From contig JAVBMU010000046.1 in assembly GCA_031552185.1 (NCBI GenBank), forward strand, positions 24,824 to 88,823: a stretch of 64,000 nucleotides of DNA. The letters run 5' to 3'. Source of the DNA: JAVBMU01 sp031552185. GTDB lineage: Bacteria; Actinomycetota; Actinomycetes; Actinomycetales; Cellulomonadaceae. How positions within the stretch are numbered: the first letter of the stretch is position 1; the number at the start of each line of letters is the position of its first letter. Shown here piece by piece: positions 32,994-41,697 of this stretch. A model generated the notes under the pieces. That model saw nothing but the letters and a program-made list of their open reading frames with translations. It was not told the DNA's origin and ran no database searches. The position numbers and the translations under genes were made by a program.

Positions 32994-33299
32994 CCCAGTC
33001 ACCTCGGGCACCTTAGTCACCTCGGGCACCTCAGTCACCTCGGATTCCCGGCCGAGCGGCGTGTTCGCGGCGGGCGTCGATGGGCGCGGCGCGCGGCCCC
33101 CGGTCCGGCGCGCCCGGGACCCTCCCGGCGGTTGTGATACACCCACACCTTCATCTCACGCGGACGTCCGGGCGCCCACAACCGGGAGGGGTGGGTTCTA
33201 CCTCATTGCTGTAGCACGGATGTCTCAACCCTAGCGGTTCCGGCAGTCCTCCAGACCAGCCAAATTGAGCTGACCACCGCATTGACGCCTCGAAGGCGG
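32994..33299. other. region between the AAA ATPase start and the lipoprotein gene
   Basis: Apart from the repeat at 32997-33043, which may be coding N-terminal extension, nothing is recognised here. It should contain the ATPase promoter. Confidence 0.35.
32997..33043 (-). repeat. 18-bp repeat (2.6 units) carrying repeated ribosome-binding sites
   Basis: AGTCACCTCGGGCACCTT, then AGTCACCTCGGGCACCTC, then a partial third copy. On the coding (minus) strand each unit reads GAGGTGACT-NNG-GTG/ATG, a Shine-Dalgarno-like word followed by a start codon, all in the ATPase frame (VTEVPEVTKVPEVTGM). Confidence 0.8.
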
Positions 33300-34343
33300 T
33301 CAGTCGCCCTCCGCCGGCAGGTAGGGTCGCCACTCGGCCAACACGCGCCTCAAGTCTCTCCAAGCGTCGTAGAAGTCTGCTGCGGTCACCTCACAGTCCG
33401 CCCCCGGACACGTCATCTTCATCGCAGTCGTATCCGCGGCCTGCAACGCTTTCCCGGTCCGATCCCGGAGCTTCGCGACCTCCGCCGGGACCTCACGATA
33501 GGCGGAAGACCAAATCACCGCCGCAGATCCGACGGCCGACCGCATCATCTGGACAATCGCCACGCATTTCTGGTCCCCGGCGGCCAATGTCGAACTCGGA
33601 CAAGAAGCCGCGTTCTTGGCGGCGGCGGCCCTCTCGATGTCCGCGACCATCCGGGAAACCACGGCAGCATCATCCGCGAACTTGGCGGCCGTCGCGGCGT
33701 CCGCGGACAGATAGGGCTCCCATTCGACCAGCGCCTTGCGGAGATCCTGCCAGGCACGCTCGGCCGCCAGGGTCGTTTCTCTGCACTGCTCACCGGGACA
33801 GGCGATCGCCTCTGCCGCCTTCCAATCCGCCACCCCAGTGCGCGCCACCCGACTGAAGGGCTCGACCAGCTCGGCCGGAACCCTCTCGGCGACGAAGTTT
33901 TTCGACGACGGCTTGATGGAGGCGAGGATTTCCTGCGCCGCGAGGCCCCCCAGCAGACCGAACGTTCTGGCCTGGACTACGCAGACTTCCGCACGGGCCT
34001 CGACGAGCGCCGCCGAACAACCCGTCTGGTCCCACTTGGCCTGCAGGTCGTCCGCCTCCAGGACAAGCCGGGCGACCACCGCAGCGAAACCACGGATCCC
34101 CGCGTCGCCCGTCAACCCAGCCGCGGGCGCCGCAGTGGTAGCCGCAGCAGTCGTCGCCGCGGTCGTGGTGGACGCAGTGGTGGACGCGGCAGTGGTAGCC
34201 GCGGTCGTGGTGGACGCAGCGGTGGACGCAGCAGTGGACGTCGTCCCCGCAGACGAACTGGTCGTGGCGTCTCCGCCTGCGGTTGCGGTGCAGCCACTGA
34301 GAACAAGAGCGGCAATAACAAGCATTCCCGGTATAGCGCGCAT
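33300..34343 (-). CDS. lipoprotein with an Ala/Thr/Ser linker and an internally duplicated domain
   Basis: A 347-residue lipoprotein. The signal peptide ends in the lipobox LSGC (Cys18), so the protein is anchored outside the membrane. Residues about 25-75 are a low-complexity Thr/Ala/Ser spacer. Two related halves follow, each ending in a similar module: CPGEQCRETTLAAERAWQDL with VEWEPYLSAD in the first, and CPGADCEVTAADFYDAWRDL with AEWRPYLPAE in the second. Each half carries paired Cys that may form disulfides. No family recognised. Monocistronic. Confidence 0.75.
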   Translation of the reverse strand: MRAIPGMLVIAALVLSGCTATAGGDATTSSSAGTTSTAASTAASTTTAATTAASTTASTTTAATTAAATTAAPAAGLTGDAGIRGFAAVVARLVLEADDLQAKWDQTGCSAALVEARAEVCVVQARTFGLLGGLAAQEILASIKPSSKNFVAERVPAELVEPFSRVARTGVADWKAAEAIACPGEQCRETTLAAERAWQDLRKALVEWEPYLSADAATAAKFADDAAVVSRMVADIERAAAAKNAASCPSSTLAAGDQKCVAIVQMMRSAVGSAAVIWSSAYREVPAEVAKLRDRTGKALQAADTTAMKMTCPGADCEVTAADFYDAWRDLRRVLAEWRPYLPAEGD

Positions 34344-34500
34344 GGGCCGATGCTACCTCGCCCGATCGAGCGCTCCCGCCCCCGCACCGTCGAGGCCTGC
34401 ATCTCAGCGAGGGCGTGCGCACGGAATTCGTCGTACGCAGGCGGCTGCCAGGTGCAGGTCCTCTCATTCCAGGCCCAGTGGATTCACCGCCGCGGCCGGG

Positions 34501-35610
34501 TCAGAACTGGGTCCGGCTCCACGACGGCCCGGCGATGTGCGGCGCCACCTCCAGCGACGGGCGAATCGCCCGCCAGGTCGCCCGCCAGCCCTGCGGCGCG
34601 CGGCTCAGCGCCGCGCAGACCGAGCGGGAGAGTTCAACCGGCCCCCGTCCCTTCCACGGGAACGCCACAAAGACCTGATAGTCGCGGCCGAGGTGCATCG
34701 CGACCCGGAAGACGGCGGGCACCCGGTGGTCGTTCCCCGCCCAAACGACTTCCAGCCCGTGGGCGCGCAGCAGATCGCGGTCGATGTCGCGCAGGATCAG
34801 CCGGCCCGCGGTTCGCTCGGGGGTTTCCCAGGTGTCATCGGTGAGCAGGTAATCCACTGCGTCGTCGTACTGCGCGGCCGGGAAGACCGCACTGCGATTC
34901 ATCGGGGCCGAGCCGCCGGACCATTCCCAGACCACCGTGTCGCCGTCGCGCAGAATCCGCACCTGGGTCGAGGCACAGCCGGCAATCCCGCACTTGCAGC
35001 GGGCGATTGCCACGGTCGTCGCCTCCCACCGGGCGGCAAGTCGATTATCCGGAACGATCAGGTCGTAGGGGTCCATACCGAGCCCGGCGCCCGCCGAGGT
35101 AATTTCCACGTCATTCACGTAGACGAGCACCTGGAATCCGCGAATGGTCGGATCGGCCACCTCGACCACATGGAATCGGAGGGTGTCCGCAGCCCGGCGC
35201 CTGGTCCGGGGCGGCGCAACGGGCATCGGGGCGCCGAAGAGTTCGGTGATCACATCCTCGATCAGCGCGTTGACCCGGTCCCGGTCCGGCGAGCCCACTC
35301 GGTCCGCGCCATCCGGCCCCGGCCCCTCCGGCATCGGGGCGCCATCCCGCGCCGACCCATCCGGCCCGGGGGCGCCATCCACCCCGGGCCGGGGCGGCGA
35401 CGTCGGCACGTACCCGGCCAGGGCTCGCATCGACGGGGTTTCCAGGCCCTCGATCAGGGCGACGCAGGCGGCGTCCACCAGCACGATCGGGTCCGCCTGC
35501 AGGTCGGCCTCCCAATCCTCGACGATGCGGAGGAAGACCCGGGCCGGGTTCGAGGCGCCCGGCACATCCACGGCGGCCGGTGCGGGCGACCGCCGGGGGC
35601 GATAGATCAC
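34501..35610 (-). CDS. uncharacterised protein at the end of the liv operon
   Basis: A 369-residue soluble protein, not recognised. Visible are a Pro/Gly/Asp-rich insert (about 75-125), RFHVVEVADPTIRGFQVLVY and VYVNDVEITSAGAGLGMDPY in a likely beta-rich middle, a Cys cluster ARCKCGIAGCAST that could bind metal, and ELSRSVCAALSRAPQG near the end. The GTG at 35610 lies one base after the livF stop, with GGGGTTG as a possible ribosome site, so it appears to be the sixth gene of the operon. The tight spacing is the only hint of a link to amino acid transport. Confidence 0.68.
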   Translation of the reverse strand: MIYRPRRSPAPAAVDVPGASNPARVFLRIVEDWEADLQADPIVLVDAACVALIEGLETPSMRALAGYVPTSPPRPGVDGAPGPDGSARDGAPMPEGPGPDGADRVGSPDRDRVNALIEDVITELFGAPMPVAPPRTRRRAADTLRFHVVEVADPTIRGFQVLVYVNDVEITSAGAGLGMDPYDLIVPDNRLAARWEATTVAIARCKCGIAGCASTQVRILRDGDTVVWEWSGGSAPMNRSAVFPAAQYDDAVDYLLTDDTWETPERTAGRLILRDIDRDLLRAHGLEVVWAGNDHRVPAVFRVAMHLGRDYQVFVAFPWKGRGPVELSRSVCAALSRAPQGWRATWRAIRPSLEVAPHIAGPSWSRTQF

Positions 35611-35611
35611 G

Positions 35612-36331
35612 TTACGCAACCCCAAGGTAGGCCTCCTTGATCGACGGTTCGGCGAGCAGGTCGCGACCGATCCCGGACCGGACCACCTCGCCCGTTTCCA
35701 GGACGTACGCACGATCGGACCGGGACAGCGCCGCGCGGGCGTTCTGTTCCACCAGCAGCACCGTGGTCCCCTGGGCGTTGATCTGGGAGATGATCCGGAA
35801 GATCTGTTGGGAGACCATCGGCGCGAGACCCATCGAGGGCTCGTCGAGCAGGAGCAACCGCGGCCGCGCCATCAGGGCGCGGCCGATCGCGAGCATCTGC
35901 TGCTCACCGCCGGAGAGCGTGCCGCCCGCCTGCCGCCGGCGCTCGGCCAGGCGCGGGAAAAGCTCATAGACCCGATCGATCGCGGCGTCGTGCTCGGCCC
36001 GGCTCCCGAATGGTCGCCCATAGGCTCCCATATCGAGATTTTCGAGCACGCTCATCCCGCCGAAGATACCCCGCCCCTCGGGCGCCTGGATAATTCCCGC
36101 CCGGGCCCGTAGGTGCGGCTTGAGCCGGGTGATGTCGGCGCCGTCGAACAGGATTCGACCGGACGCCACCGGGCGAATACCGGAAATCGCCCGCATGGTC
36201 GTCGTCTTACCGGCGCCGTTGGCGCCGATCAGCGTGACCAGCTCGCCCTCGGAAACGGTCAGGCCGACGTCGCGCACGGCCGCGATCCGGCCGTAGGCGA
36301 CCGTCATGTGAGCGATCTCAAGCAAGGGCAT
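35612..36331 (-). CDS. livF: branched-chain amino acid ABC transporter ATP-binding protein LivF
   Basis: A 239-residue ABC ATPase. Walker A is IGANGAGKTTTMRAI, signature TLSGGEQQMLAIGRALM, Walker B RLLLLDEPSMGLAPM, switch His region VLLVEQNARAALS. The short form and the MGLAPM sequence are typical of LivF. It overlaps the 3' end of livG by 14 bp. With LivG it powers import through LivH/LivM. Confidence 0.94.
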   Translation of the reverse strand: MPLLEIAHMTVAYGRIAAVRDVGLTVSEGELVTLIGANGAGKTTTMRAISGIRPVASGRILFDGADITRLKPHLRARAGIIQAPEGRGIFGGMSVLENLDMGAYGRPFGSRAEHDAAIDRVYELFPRLAERRRQAGGTLSGGEQQMLAIGRALMARPRLLLLDEPSMGLAPMVSQQIFRIISQINAQGTTVLLVEQNARAALSRSDRAYVLETGEVVRSGIGRDLLAEPSIKEAYLGVA

Positions 36332-37334
36332 CGCGAGCCTCCTCTCCGCCGGGTTCGTCGTCGTCGGCCACGCCGAGGTACGCCGCGATGACCGCCGGGT
36401 CCTGGGTGACCTCCTCGGGCGTGCCGTCGGCGATCACCCGGCCGAACTCGAGGACCACGATGCGGTCGGTGACCCCCCGCACCAAGCGCATGTCGTGCTC
36501 GATGAGCAAGACGGTGTATCCGTCGTCGCGAACGTGCCGAATCAGGTCCATCAGGGCCTGCTTCTCCGCCGGGTTGAACCCGGCGGCAGGCTCGTCCAGA
36601 CACAGCAGCTTGGGCTCAGTTGCCAATGCTCGCGCGATCTCCAGCCGGCGCTGGTCGCCGTAGGACAGGTTGCGGGCCTTCTCGGTGGCCCGGCGCCCGA
36701 TGCCGACGAACTCGAGCAGCGCCATCGCCCGGTCGATCGCGTCCCGCTCCTCCCGGCGATGCCGCGGCAGCCGCAGCAGCGCCCCGGGTACGGACGTGCG
36801 GTGCCGCGCGTCCGTGCCGACGACGACGTTCTCCAGCGCCGTCATCTCGTTGAACAGGCGGATGTTCTGGAAGGTCCGGGCAATGCCGCGCCGGGTGATC
36901 TGGTACCGGGCCAGGTTCCCGACCGCCCGCCCGTCGAAGACGACTTTTCCGCTCACGGGCCGGTAGACCCCGGTCATGGTGTTGAAAGCGGTGGTCTTGC
37001 CGGCGCCGTTCGGGCCGATCAGGCCGAGAATCTCGCCCCGTCGGATCTCGAACGTCACGTCGTCGAGGGCGACCAACCCACCGAACCGAACGGTGACATT
37101 CGTCAGGGACAGCAGCGACTCGCCCGGCTTGGCCCGGACCTTGCGGTCCGGGGCGACCATGGCGTCAACGAAATCGGCGTCAGCCAATTCCGGGCGAACT
37201 TGTTCGACGCCGACCGACGGCTCGGCGAGCCCGGCGCCGGGCAGGTAATCCTCGGCGGTGAGGACAGTCTCGGCGGAGGCCTGGTGGGCATCGCTGTGGT
37301 CGCTGCCCGCGCGGATGCCGGATTCGTCGCTCAT
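36318..37334 (-). CDS. livG: branched-chain amino acid ABC transporter ATP-binding protein LivG with an N-terminal extension
   Basis: A 338-residue ABC ATPase. Walker A is GLIGPNGAGKTTAFNTMTG, signature NLSYGDQRRLEIARALA, Walker B LLCLDEPAAGFNPAEK, switch LLIEHDMRLVRGV. LivG is usually about 255 residues; here about 75 extra residues rich in Asp/Glu/Ala/Ser precede the ABC domain. The ATG at 37334 overlaps the livM stop (ATGA), which supports that start, so the extension appears real. Its role is unknown. Confidence 0.93.
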   Translation of the reverse strand: MSDESGIRAGSDHSDAHQASAETVLTAEDYLPGAGLAEPSVGVEQVRPELADADFVDAMVAPDRKVRAKPGESLLSLTNVTVRFGGLVALDDVTFEIRRGEILGLIGPNGAGKTTAFNTMTGVYRPVSGKVVFDGRAVGNLARYQITRRGIARTFQNIRLFNEMTALENVVVGTDARHRTSVPGALLRLPRHRREERDAIDRAMALLEFVGIGRRATEKARNLSYGDQRRLEIARALATEPKLLCLDEPAAGFNPAEKQALMDLIRHVRDDGYTVLLIEHDMRLVRGVTDRIVVLEFGRVIADGTPEEVTQDPAVIAAYLGVADDDEPGGEEARDALA

Positions 37335-38599
37335 CGCGCGGCTCCTTCCTGTCGGCTCGGGTCGTCGGTCGGAGCGTTGGCCCGGGGGCGCGCGGCCCGT
37401 CGGGCCACCTCGTACAGCTCCCGGCCATAGGTGAGGAGCTTCTGCCGGACCGGGAGCAGACCCTGCGGACGGAAGACCATCAACACCATCAGCGCGAGGC
37501 CGAAGAACAGGTAGCGGTAGCTGGCGATCCGGGTGCCGTCGATCGGAATGCCGAACAGGTCCGTCCGGCCGAGGAAGAAGTTGGGCAGGTAGACGATGAT
37601 GAATGCGCCCAGGATCACTCCGAGCTTGTTTCCTTGCCCGCCCAGGACCACGGCGCACAGGAACAGGACTGAATTGATCACGTTGAAGTTGGTCGGGATC
37701 ACGAACTGGACCTGGCCCGCGTACAGTGCCCCGGCGGCGCCGCCGATCGAAGCGCCGATCACGAAGGCCCACAGCTTGAACCGGAAGGTCGGCACGCCCA
37801 TCAGCTCGGCCGCGTCCTCGTCCTCCCGGATCGCCACCCAGGCTCGGCCCACCCGGGACCGCTCCAGGTTCCCGACCAGCAACAACGAGATCACGATGCC
37901 GACCAGGCTGACCCAGTACCACCAGACCCCGGAATTCAAGGTGCCGCTCGCGTTGCCCGCCGAGAAGACGCCGTCGGGCATCGAGTCCGACGCCGCCAGG
38001 CGGGGGAAGGCGACGCCCCGCAGCCCCTGCCCGCCGCCGGTCACCGTGCCCAGGTTGTCCGCGAGCAGCCGGACGATCTCACCGAAGCCCAGGGTGACGA
38101 TGGCAAGGTAGTCCCCGCGCAACCGCAGCGTCGGCGAGCCCAGAAGGAGGCCGGAGAGCGACGTCAGGCAGACCGCAACCGGCAGGATCGCCAGCCACGC
38201 CCAGCGCTCGGACAACCACTCGTCGGTCTGGTTCCACGGGCTGTCCGGGCTGGTGAAGATGGCGACGGTGTAGGCGCCGATCGCGTAGAAGCCGACGTAG
38301 CCGAGGTCCAGCAGGCCCGCCTGCCCGACGACGACGTTCAGCCCGATCGCGATCAGGGCGATCATGCCGAACTGCGCCATCACCCCACCGAAGCTGGTGC
38401 CCACCGTCGTCAGGACCGGCAGGTTCAGCACCGGCAGCAACGCCATGAGCAGCCAGAACGGGACGCCCAGCAGCCACTGGGTCGGCCGGGCGAGGGCGTC
38501 CCACCACAGCCGCATCCGGTCCCCGGCGCCGGCGTACCGCCGGCCGCCCGGGGCGGCGGTCACCCGGGGTCGCTGCGCCGTGCCGACTCGGGCGCTCAC
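37331..38599 (-). CDS. livM: branched-chain amino acid ABC transporter permease LivM
   Basis: A 422-residue permease with about 9-10 helices. Family blocks: NVVVGQAGLLDLGYVGFYAI, LRLRGDYLAIVTLGFGEIVR, AWVAIREDEDAAELMGV (the cytoplasmic loop contacting the ATPase) and GGAAGALYAGQVQFVIP. The GTG at 38599 overlaps the livH stop (GTGA). A longer frame to 39742 is only a shadow of livH. Confidence 0.94.
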   Translation of the reverse strand: MSARVGTAQRPRVTAAPGGRRYAGAGDRMRLWWDALARPTQWLLGVPFWLLMALLPVLNLPVLTTVGTSFGGVMAQFGMIALIAIGLNVVVGQAGLLDLGYVGFYAIGAYTVAIFTSPDSPWNQTDEWLSERWAWLAILPVAVCLTSLSGLLLGSPTLRLRGDYLAIVTLGFGEIVRLLADNLGTVTGGGQGLRGVAFPRLAASDSMPDGVFSAGNASGTLNSGVWWYWVSLVGIVISLLLVGNLERSRVGRAWVAIREDEDAAELMGVPTFRFKLWAFVIGASIGGAAGALYAGQVQFVIPTNFNVINSVLFLCAVVLGGQGNKLGVILGAFIIVYLPNFFLGRTDLFGIPIDGTRIASYRYLFFGLALMVLMVFRPQGLLPVRQKLLTYGRELYEVARRAARPRANAPTDDPSRQEGAAR

Positions 38600-39642
38600 G
38601 AGCGGACCTTCCCGAACGACTCGCCGAGGATGCCGGTGGGGCGCACCATCAGCACGCCGATCAGGAGGACGAACGCAACGACGTCGCGCCATTGGGTGCC
38701 GAACAAGACCTGGCCGTAGTTCTCCATCACGCCCAGCAGCAGGCCGCCCAGGAGCGCCCCGCGCAGGTTGCCGATGCCGCCCAGGACGGCCGCCGAGAAC
38801 GCCTTGATCCCGAGGATGAAGCCACCGGAGTAGATGATCCCGTTGGGCACCCGCAGCGTGTACAGCAGCGCGGCCGCGCCGGCCAGCACTCCGCCGAGAA
38901 GGAACGTCTGCATGATGACCCGTTCCCGGGAGACGCCCATCAGCGTCGCCGTGATCGGGTCCTGCGCGACGGCGCGGATCCCGCGCCCGAACACCGTCCG
39001 GTTGACGACGACGTCGGTCGCCAGCGCCAGGATCAGGGCCGAGGCGACGATGATCAGCGTCACATTCGTCACCGCGGCCCCGAAGAGATGGAACTGCACC
39101 TGCGGCTCCACGAGGCGGATCGGCTCCTGCGCATTGACGCCGCCGAGTTCGCCGCCGGTCAGCCGGGGCAGGACGAAATGCACGAATTCCTGCATCACGA
39201 AGGAGGCACCGATCGCCGTGATCAGGAAGACCAGCGACGGCGCGCCCCGGCGGCGCAGCGGCCGGTAGGCGACCCGTTCCAGCCCGACGGCGGTGGCACC
39301 GGAGACCACCATCGCGCCGATCATGGCGATCCCGAGGTACAGCACCGTCAGGGCGATGCCCTTGTCGAAGGCGTTCCCGCTCGGGTAGAAGCCCAGCGCG
39401 AGCAGCGTCGCGTACTGGCCGAACATGCCGAACATAAAGACTTCGGAGTGGGCGAAGTTGATCAGCCGCAACACGCCGTAGACGAGGGTGTAGCCGACCG
39501 CGACCAGGGCGTAGACGGACCCGTAGGTCAGGCCCTCGACGGTCAATTGCCAGAAGCCGCGGCCGAGCGCCGCGAGGTCGAAGCCGATCAACGGTTCGGC
39601 GACCGCGGTGCCGTGCACGAGCACGGTGGACAACGCGGGCAT
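38596..39642 (-). CDS. livH: branched-chain amino acid ABC transporter permease LivH
   Basis: A 348-residue permease with about 8 helices. Typical blocks: LTYGSVYALVAVGYTLVYGV, LINFAHSEVFMFGMFGQYA, IRAVAQDPITATLMGVSRER (ATPase-contact loop) and VLGGIGNLRGALLGGLLLGV. The ATG has AAGGAG upstream. It is 125 nt downstream of the binding-protein gene, with a strong hairpin in the gap, and starts the tightly coupled livHMGF block. Confidence 0.95.
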   Translation of the reverse strand: MPALSTVLVHGTAVAEPLIGFDLAALGRGFWQLTVEGLTYGSVYALVAVGYTLVYGVLRLINFAHSEVFMFGMFGQYATLLALGFYPSGNAFDKGIALTVLYLGIAMIGAMVVSGATAVGLERVAYRPLRRRGAPSLVFLITAIGASFVMQEFVHFVLPRLTGGELGGVNAQEPIRLVEPQVQFHLFGAAVTNVTLIIVASALILALATDVVVNRTVFGRGIRAVAQDPITATLMGVSRERVIMQTFLLGGVLAGAAALLYTLRVPNGIIYSGGFILGIKAFSAAVLGGIGNLRGALLGGLLLGVMENYGQVLFGTQWRDVVAFVLLIGVLMVRPTGILGESFGKVRS

Positions 39643-39710
39643 GGGACTCCTTCGAGCGGGCGCGGGGCGGGCGGGCGCGACGGGCCGACGCCTCGCGCGT
39701 GATACCCGGC

Positions 39711-39740
39711 GGGGGCCCCGCTGCCGGTTGCGGGGCCCCC
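39711..39740 (-). terminator. perfect 10-bp hairpin between the binding-protein gene and livH
   Basis: GGGGGCCCCG (39711-39720) and CGGGGCCCCC (39731-39740) frame a 10-nt loop, starting 27 nt after the binding-protein stop. Such intra-operon stems commonly stabilise or partially end the message, so that more binding protein than permease is made. Confidence 0.75.
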
Positions 39741-39766
39741 ACCGGTCGGTGGGACCTACCCGGCCA

Positions 39767-41002
39767 CTACTTGACCTTGTAGATCCAGATCAGGGCGGCG
39801 GACAGTTCGCCGGTCGCATCCCATTGGTAGGTGCGGGCCAGGCCCTCGCCGTTGTAGCTCTTGACGAAGTTGAGCATCCCGGCGCGGTCCGTCACGCCGG
39901 AGGCGATGCCCTTGAGCATGATGGTGGTCAGGTCGTAGCCCTCGACGGAGTAGACGCCGGGCGCCTGGCCGTTGAGCGCCTCGTAGGCCGCGGCGAACTC
40001 ATCCGGCGCCGGGCCGCACGGGCAGGACAGGATCGCGCCGTCGGACGCCTTGCCGGCCTGCTTGACGAACTGCGGGTCGTTCACGCCGTCGCCCGAGACG
40101 AAGGGCGCCGTGACGCCGCCGTCGCGCAACTGCTGGACGAAGGGCGCCGCCTCGGCGTAGTACCCGGAGTAGAAGATCGCGTCCGGCGATGCGGCGGAGA
40201 TCTTCTGGACAGTGGCGGCGAAGTCCTTGTCGCCGGTCTTGACCTGGGCGGCGCAGGACGCGTCGGCGGCGGAGCCGAGGCCCTGCGTGATGGTCTGGGC
40301 GAGGCCGATGCCGTAGTCGGAGTTGTCCGAGACCACGCAGACCTTCTTGTAGTCCAGCGTGCCCGTGAGGTACTTGGCGACGGCCGGACCCTGCACGGCG
40401 TCGTTCGCCAGGCCGCGGAAGAACGTGCCCCAGCCGTTCTTGGTGATGTCCGGGTTGGTCGCCGACGCGGTGAGCGAGGGCAGGCCGGCCTGCGCGAACA
40501 CGTCGCCGGTCGCCGAGGTCTCGCCGGAGAACGCCGGGCCGAGCAGGGCCAGCACGTTCTTGTCCTGGACGATCTGCGGCGCGATCTGGGTAGCCTTCTG
40601 CGGGTCGCCCTCGGTGTCGAACTGCTTGATGGTCACCTGGCAGCCGGAATTGGCCTTGTTGAACGCGTCGACGGCGACCTTCGCGCCGTAGAGGATGTTC
40701 TGGCCGAGCGCGGCGTTCGGGCCCGTGAGGGCGCCCGCCATCGCGATCGTCGTGCCGGCGGCGCAGGTTGCCTTGCCGTCCCCGGCGGGGTCGGCGGGGT
40801 TGGTGGCGGACGCGACCGGGACCTCCTTGCCGTCCGCGTCGATCTGGACGACCGGCGCGATGCTGAGTTCCTTGGGGGCGGACGAACTCGCGGAATCGTC
40901 GTCGCCCTGCGACTGCTGACCGCAGGCGGCCAGCGTCAGCGCCAGAACGCTGACGAGCGCGACGGCGAGGTTTTTGGCCGTCCGGCGTGGCGTGCGATGC
41001 AT
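39767..41002 (-). CDS. livJ: branched-chain amino acid ABC transporter substrate-binding lipoprotein
   Basis: A 411-residue periplasmic-type binding protein anchored as a lipoprotein (lipobox LAAC, Cys27). After an acidic Ser-rich linker come family blocks: IAMAGALTGPNAALGQNILY, ALLGPAFSGETSATGDVF, VVSDNSDYGIGLAQTI and VYSVEGYDLTTIMLKGI. GGAGGTAACC gives a strong ribosome site. First gene of the operon. Branched-chain amino acids are the default substrate; amide or peptide binding by relatives cannot be excluded. The presence of a branched-chain keto acid dehydrogenase in the same window fits. Confidence 0.92.
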   Translation of the reverse strand: MHRTPRRTAKNLAVALVSVLALTLAACGQQSQGDDDSASSSAPKELSIAPVVQIDADGKEVPVASATNPADPAGDGKATCAAGTTIAMAGALTGPNAALGQNILYGAKVAVDAFNKANSGCQVTIKQFDTEGDPQKATQIAPQIVQDKNVLALLGPAFSGETSATGDVFAQAGLPSLTASATNPDITKNGWGTFFRGLANDAVQGPAVAKYLTGTLDYKKVCVVSDNSDYGIGLAQTITQGLGSAADASCAAQVKTGDKDFAATVQKISAASPDAIFYSGYYAEAAPFVQQLRDGGVTAPFVSGDGVNDPQFVKQAGKASDGAILSCPCGPAPDEFAAAYEALNGQAPGVYSVEGYDLTTIMLKGIASGVTDRAGMLNFVKSYNGEGLARTYQWDATGELSAALIWIYKVK

Positions 41003-41511
41003 CGGTTACCTCCGTGCGTCGGCATTCGGTGGCGGCCAAATGGACTCGACCGCGTCTGATCGGCGGAATTCTGCAATGGGGCGCAAGGATGACACACGCC
41101 GCTCCGGCAGGAAACTGAAAGGCGGTCGACCGCCCGGCGGGGCCGGCGTCCGCTGCTATTCCCGGGGAGGCGCCCAAACCGGGCGGCGGGCGCCTGAGCT
41201 GGGAAAACGCGCTGGGACAAACGTCCTGCCCCAGGCGTCGAAGGTCCTTAATCGTTATCGCGCCGTAATCTCTTTCGGTCGCGTGCAGCCGCTCCTGTCC
41301 GGATCGTGGGCAGTTTCGTGGGAGCGCTTTCAGCCGAGCTGTCCCATTCCGTTGTCGGCGCGCCGCGACAAAGGACTCCGCCAGGCGGGTCCGCGGACCC
41401 CGGGGCAACGTCCTGGACAATCGTCCTGATCACGGGCCTCGACCGCAGGTCGGCCGTCGCCGGGCCGGCCCCGGCTCGGGCCCGTGCCCGATCCGTCCTT
41501 GGTGCTCCCTA

Positions 41512-41540
41512 TGGTCAAGAACGCTCCGTGGCTGTACGGT
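41512..41540 (+). promoter_or_regulatory. candidate cspA promoter
   Basis: TGGTCA (41512-41517) and TACGGT (41535-41540) are separated by 17 bp. Transcription would start near 41547, giving a leader of about 150 nt, the size typical of cold-shock mRNAs. Confidence 0.35.
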
Positions 41541-41623
41541 TGGTCGCGAGATTGCAGTGCCTCGCTTGTCCTCGGCTGAAGCGACCGCCGTTGCGGCGGA
41601 CGCCAAGCGGCCCTTGTTTCACC

Positions 41624-41682
41624 AAGAGTTGACGCAAGCACCGTGATGTCCGCCCCTCACGGTGGGGGGTGCTCCAACTCTT
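41624..41682 (+). promoter_or_regulatory. two-tier hairpin in the cspA leader, ending next to the ribosome site
   Basis: AAGAGTTG (41624-41631) pairs exactly with CAACTCTT (41675-41682), and nested inside CACCGTGA (41639-41646) pairs exactly with TCACGGTG (41657-41664). The outer stem ends directly at the GAAGGAG ribosome site (41683-41689). It could be a temperature-responsive structure like other csp leaders. Confidence 0.7.
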
Positions 41683-41697
41683 GAAGGAGTCAGACGC

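Larger units (their letters stand above)
41003..41697. other. 695-bp gene-less divergent region between the liv operon and cspA
   Basis: No coding frame is supported on either strand. It must hold the liv promoter (left part) and the long cspA leader (right part). The candidate promoter and leader hairpin are listed separately. The left 400 bp shows no clear element. Confidence 0.5.

Noticed and set aside
37331..39742. An 803-residue single protein covering livM and most of livH
   Set aside because: The first half is livH read out of frame. The GTG at 38599 overlapping the livH stop is the proper livM start.
41003..41510. A tRNA or small RNA gene in the liv-cspA gap
   Set aside because: I looked for a cloverleaf, TTCGA loop or CCA end and found none that fits.
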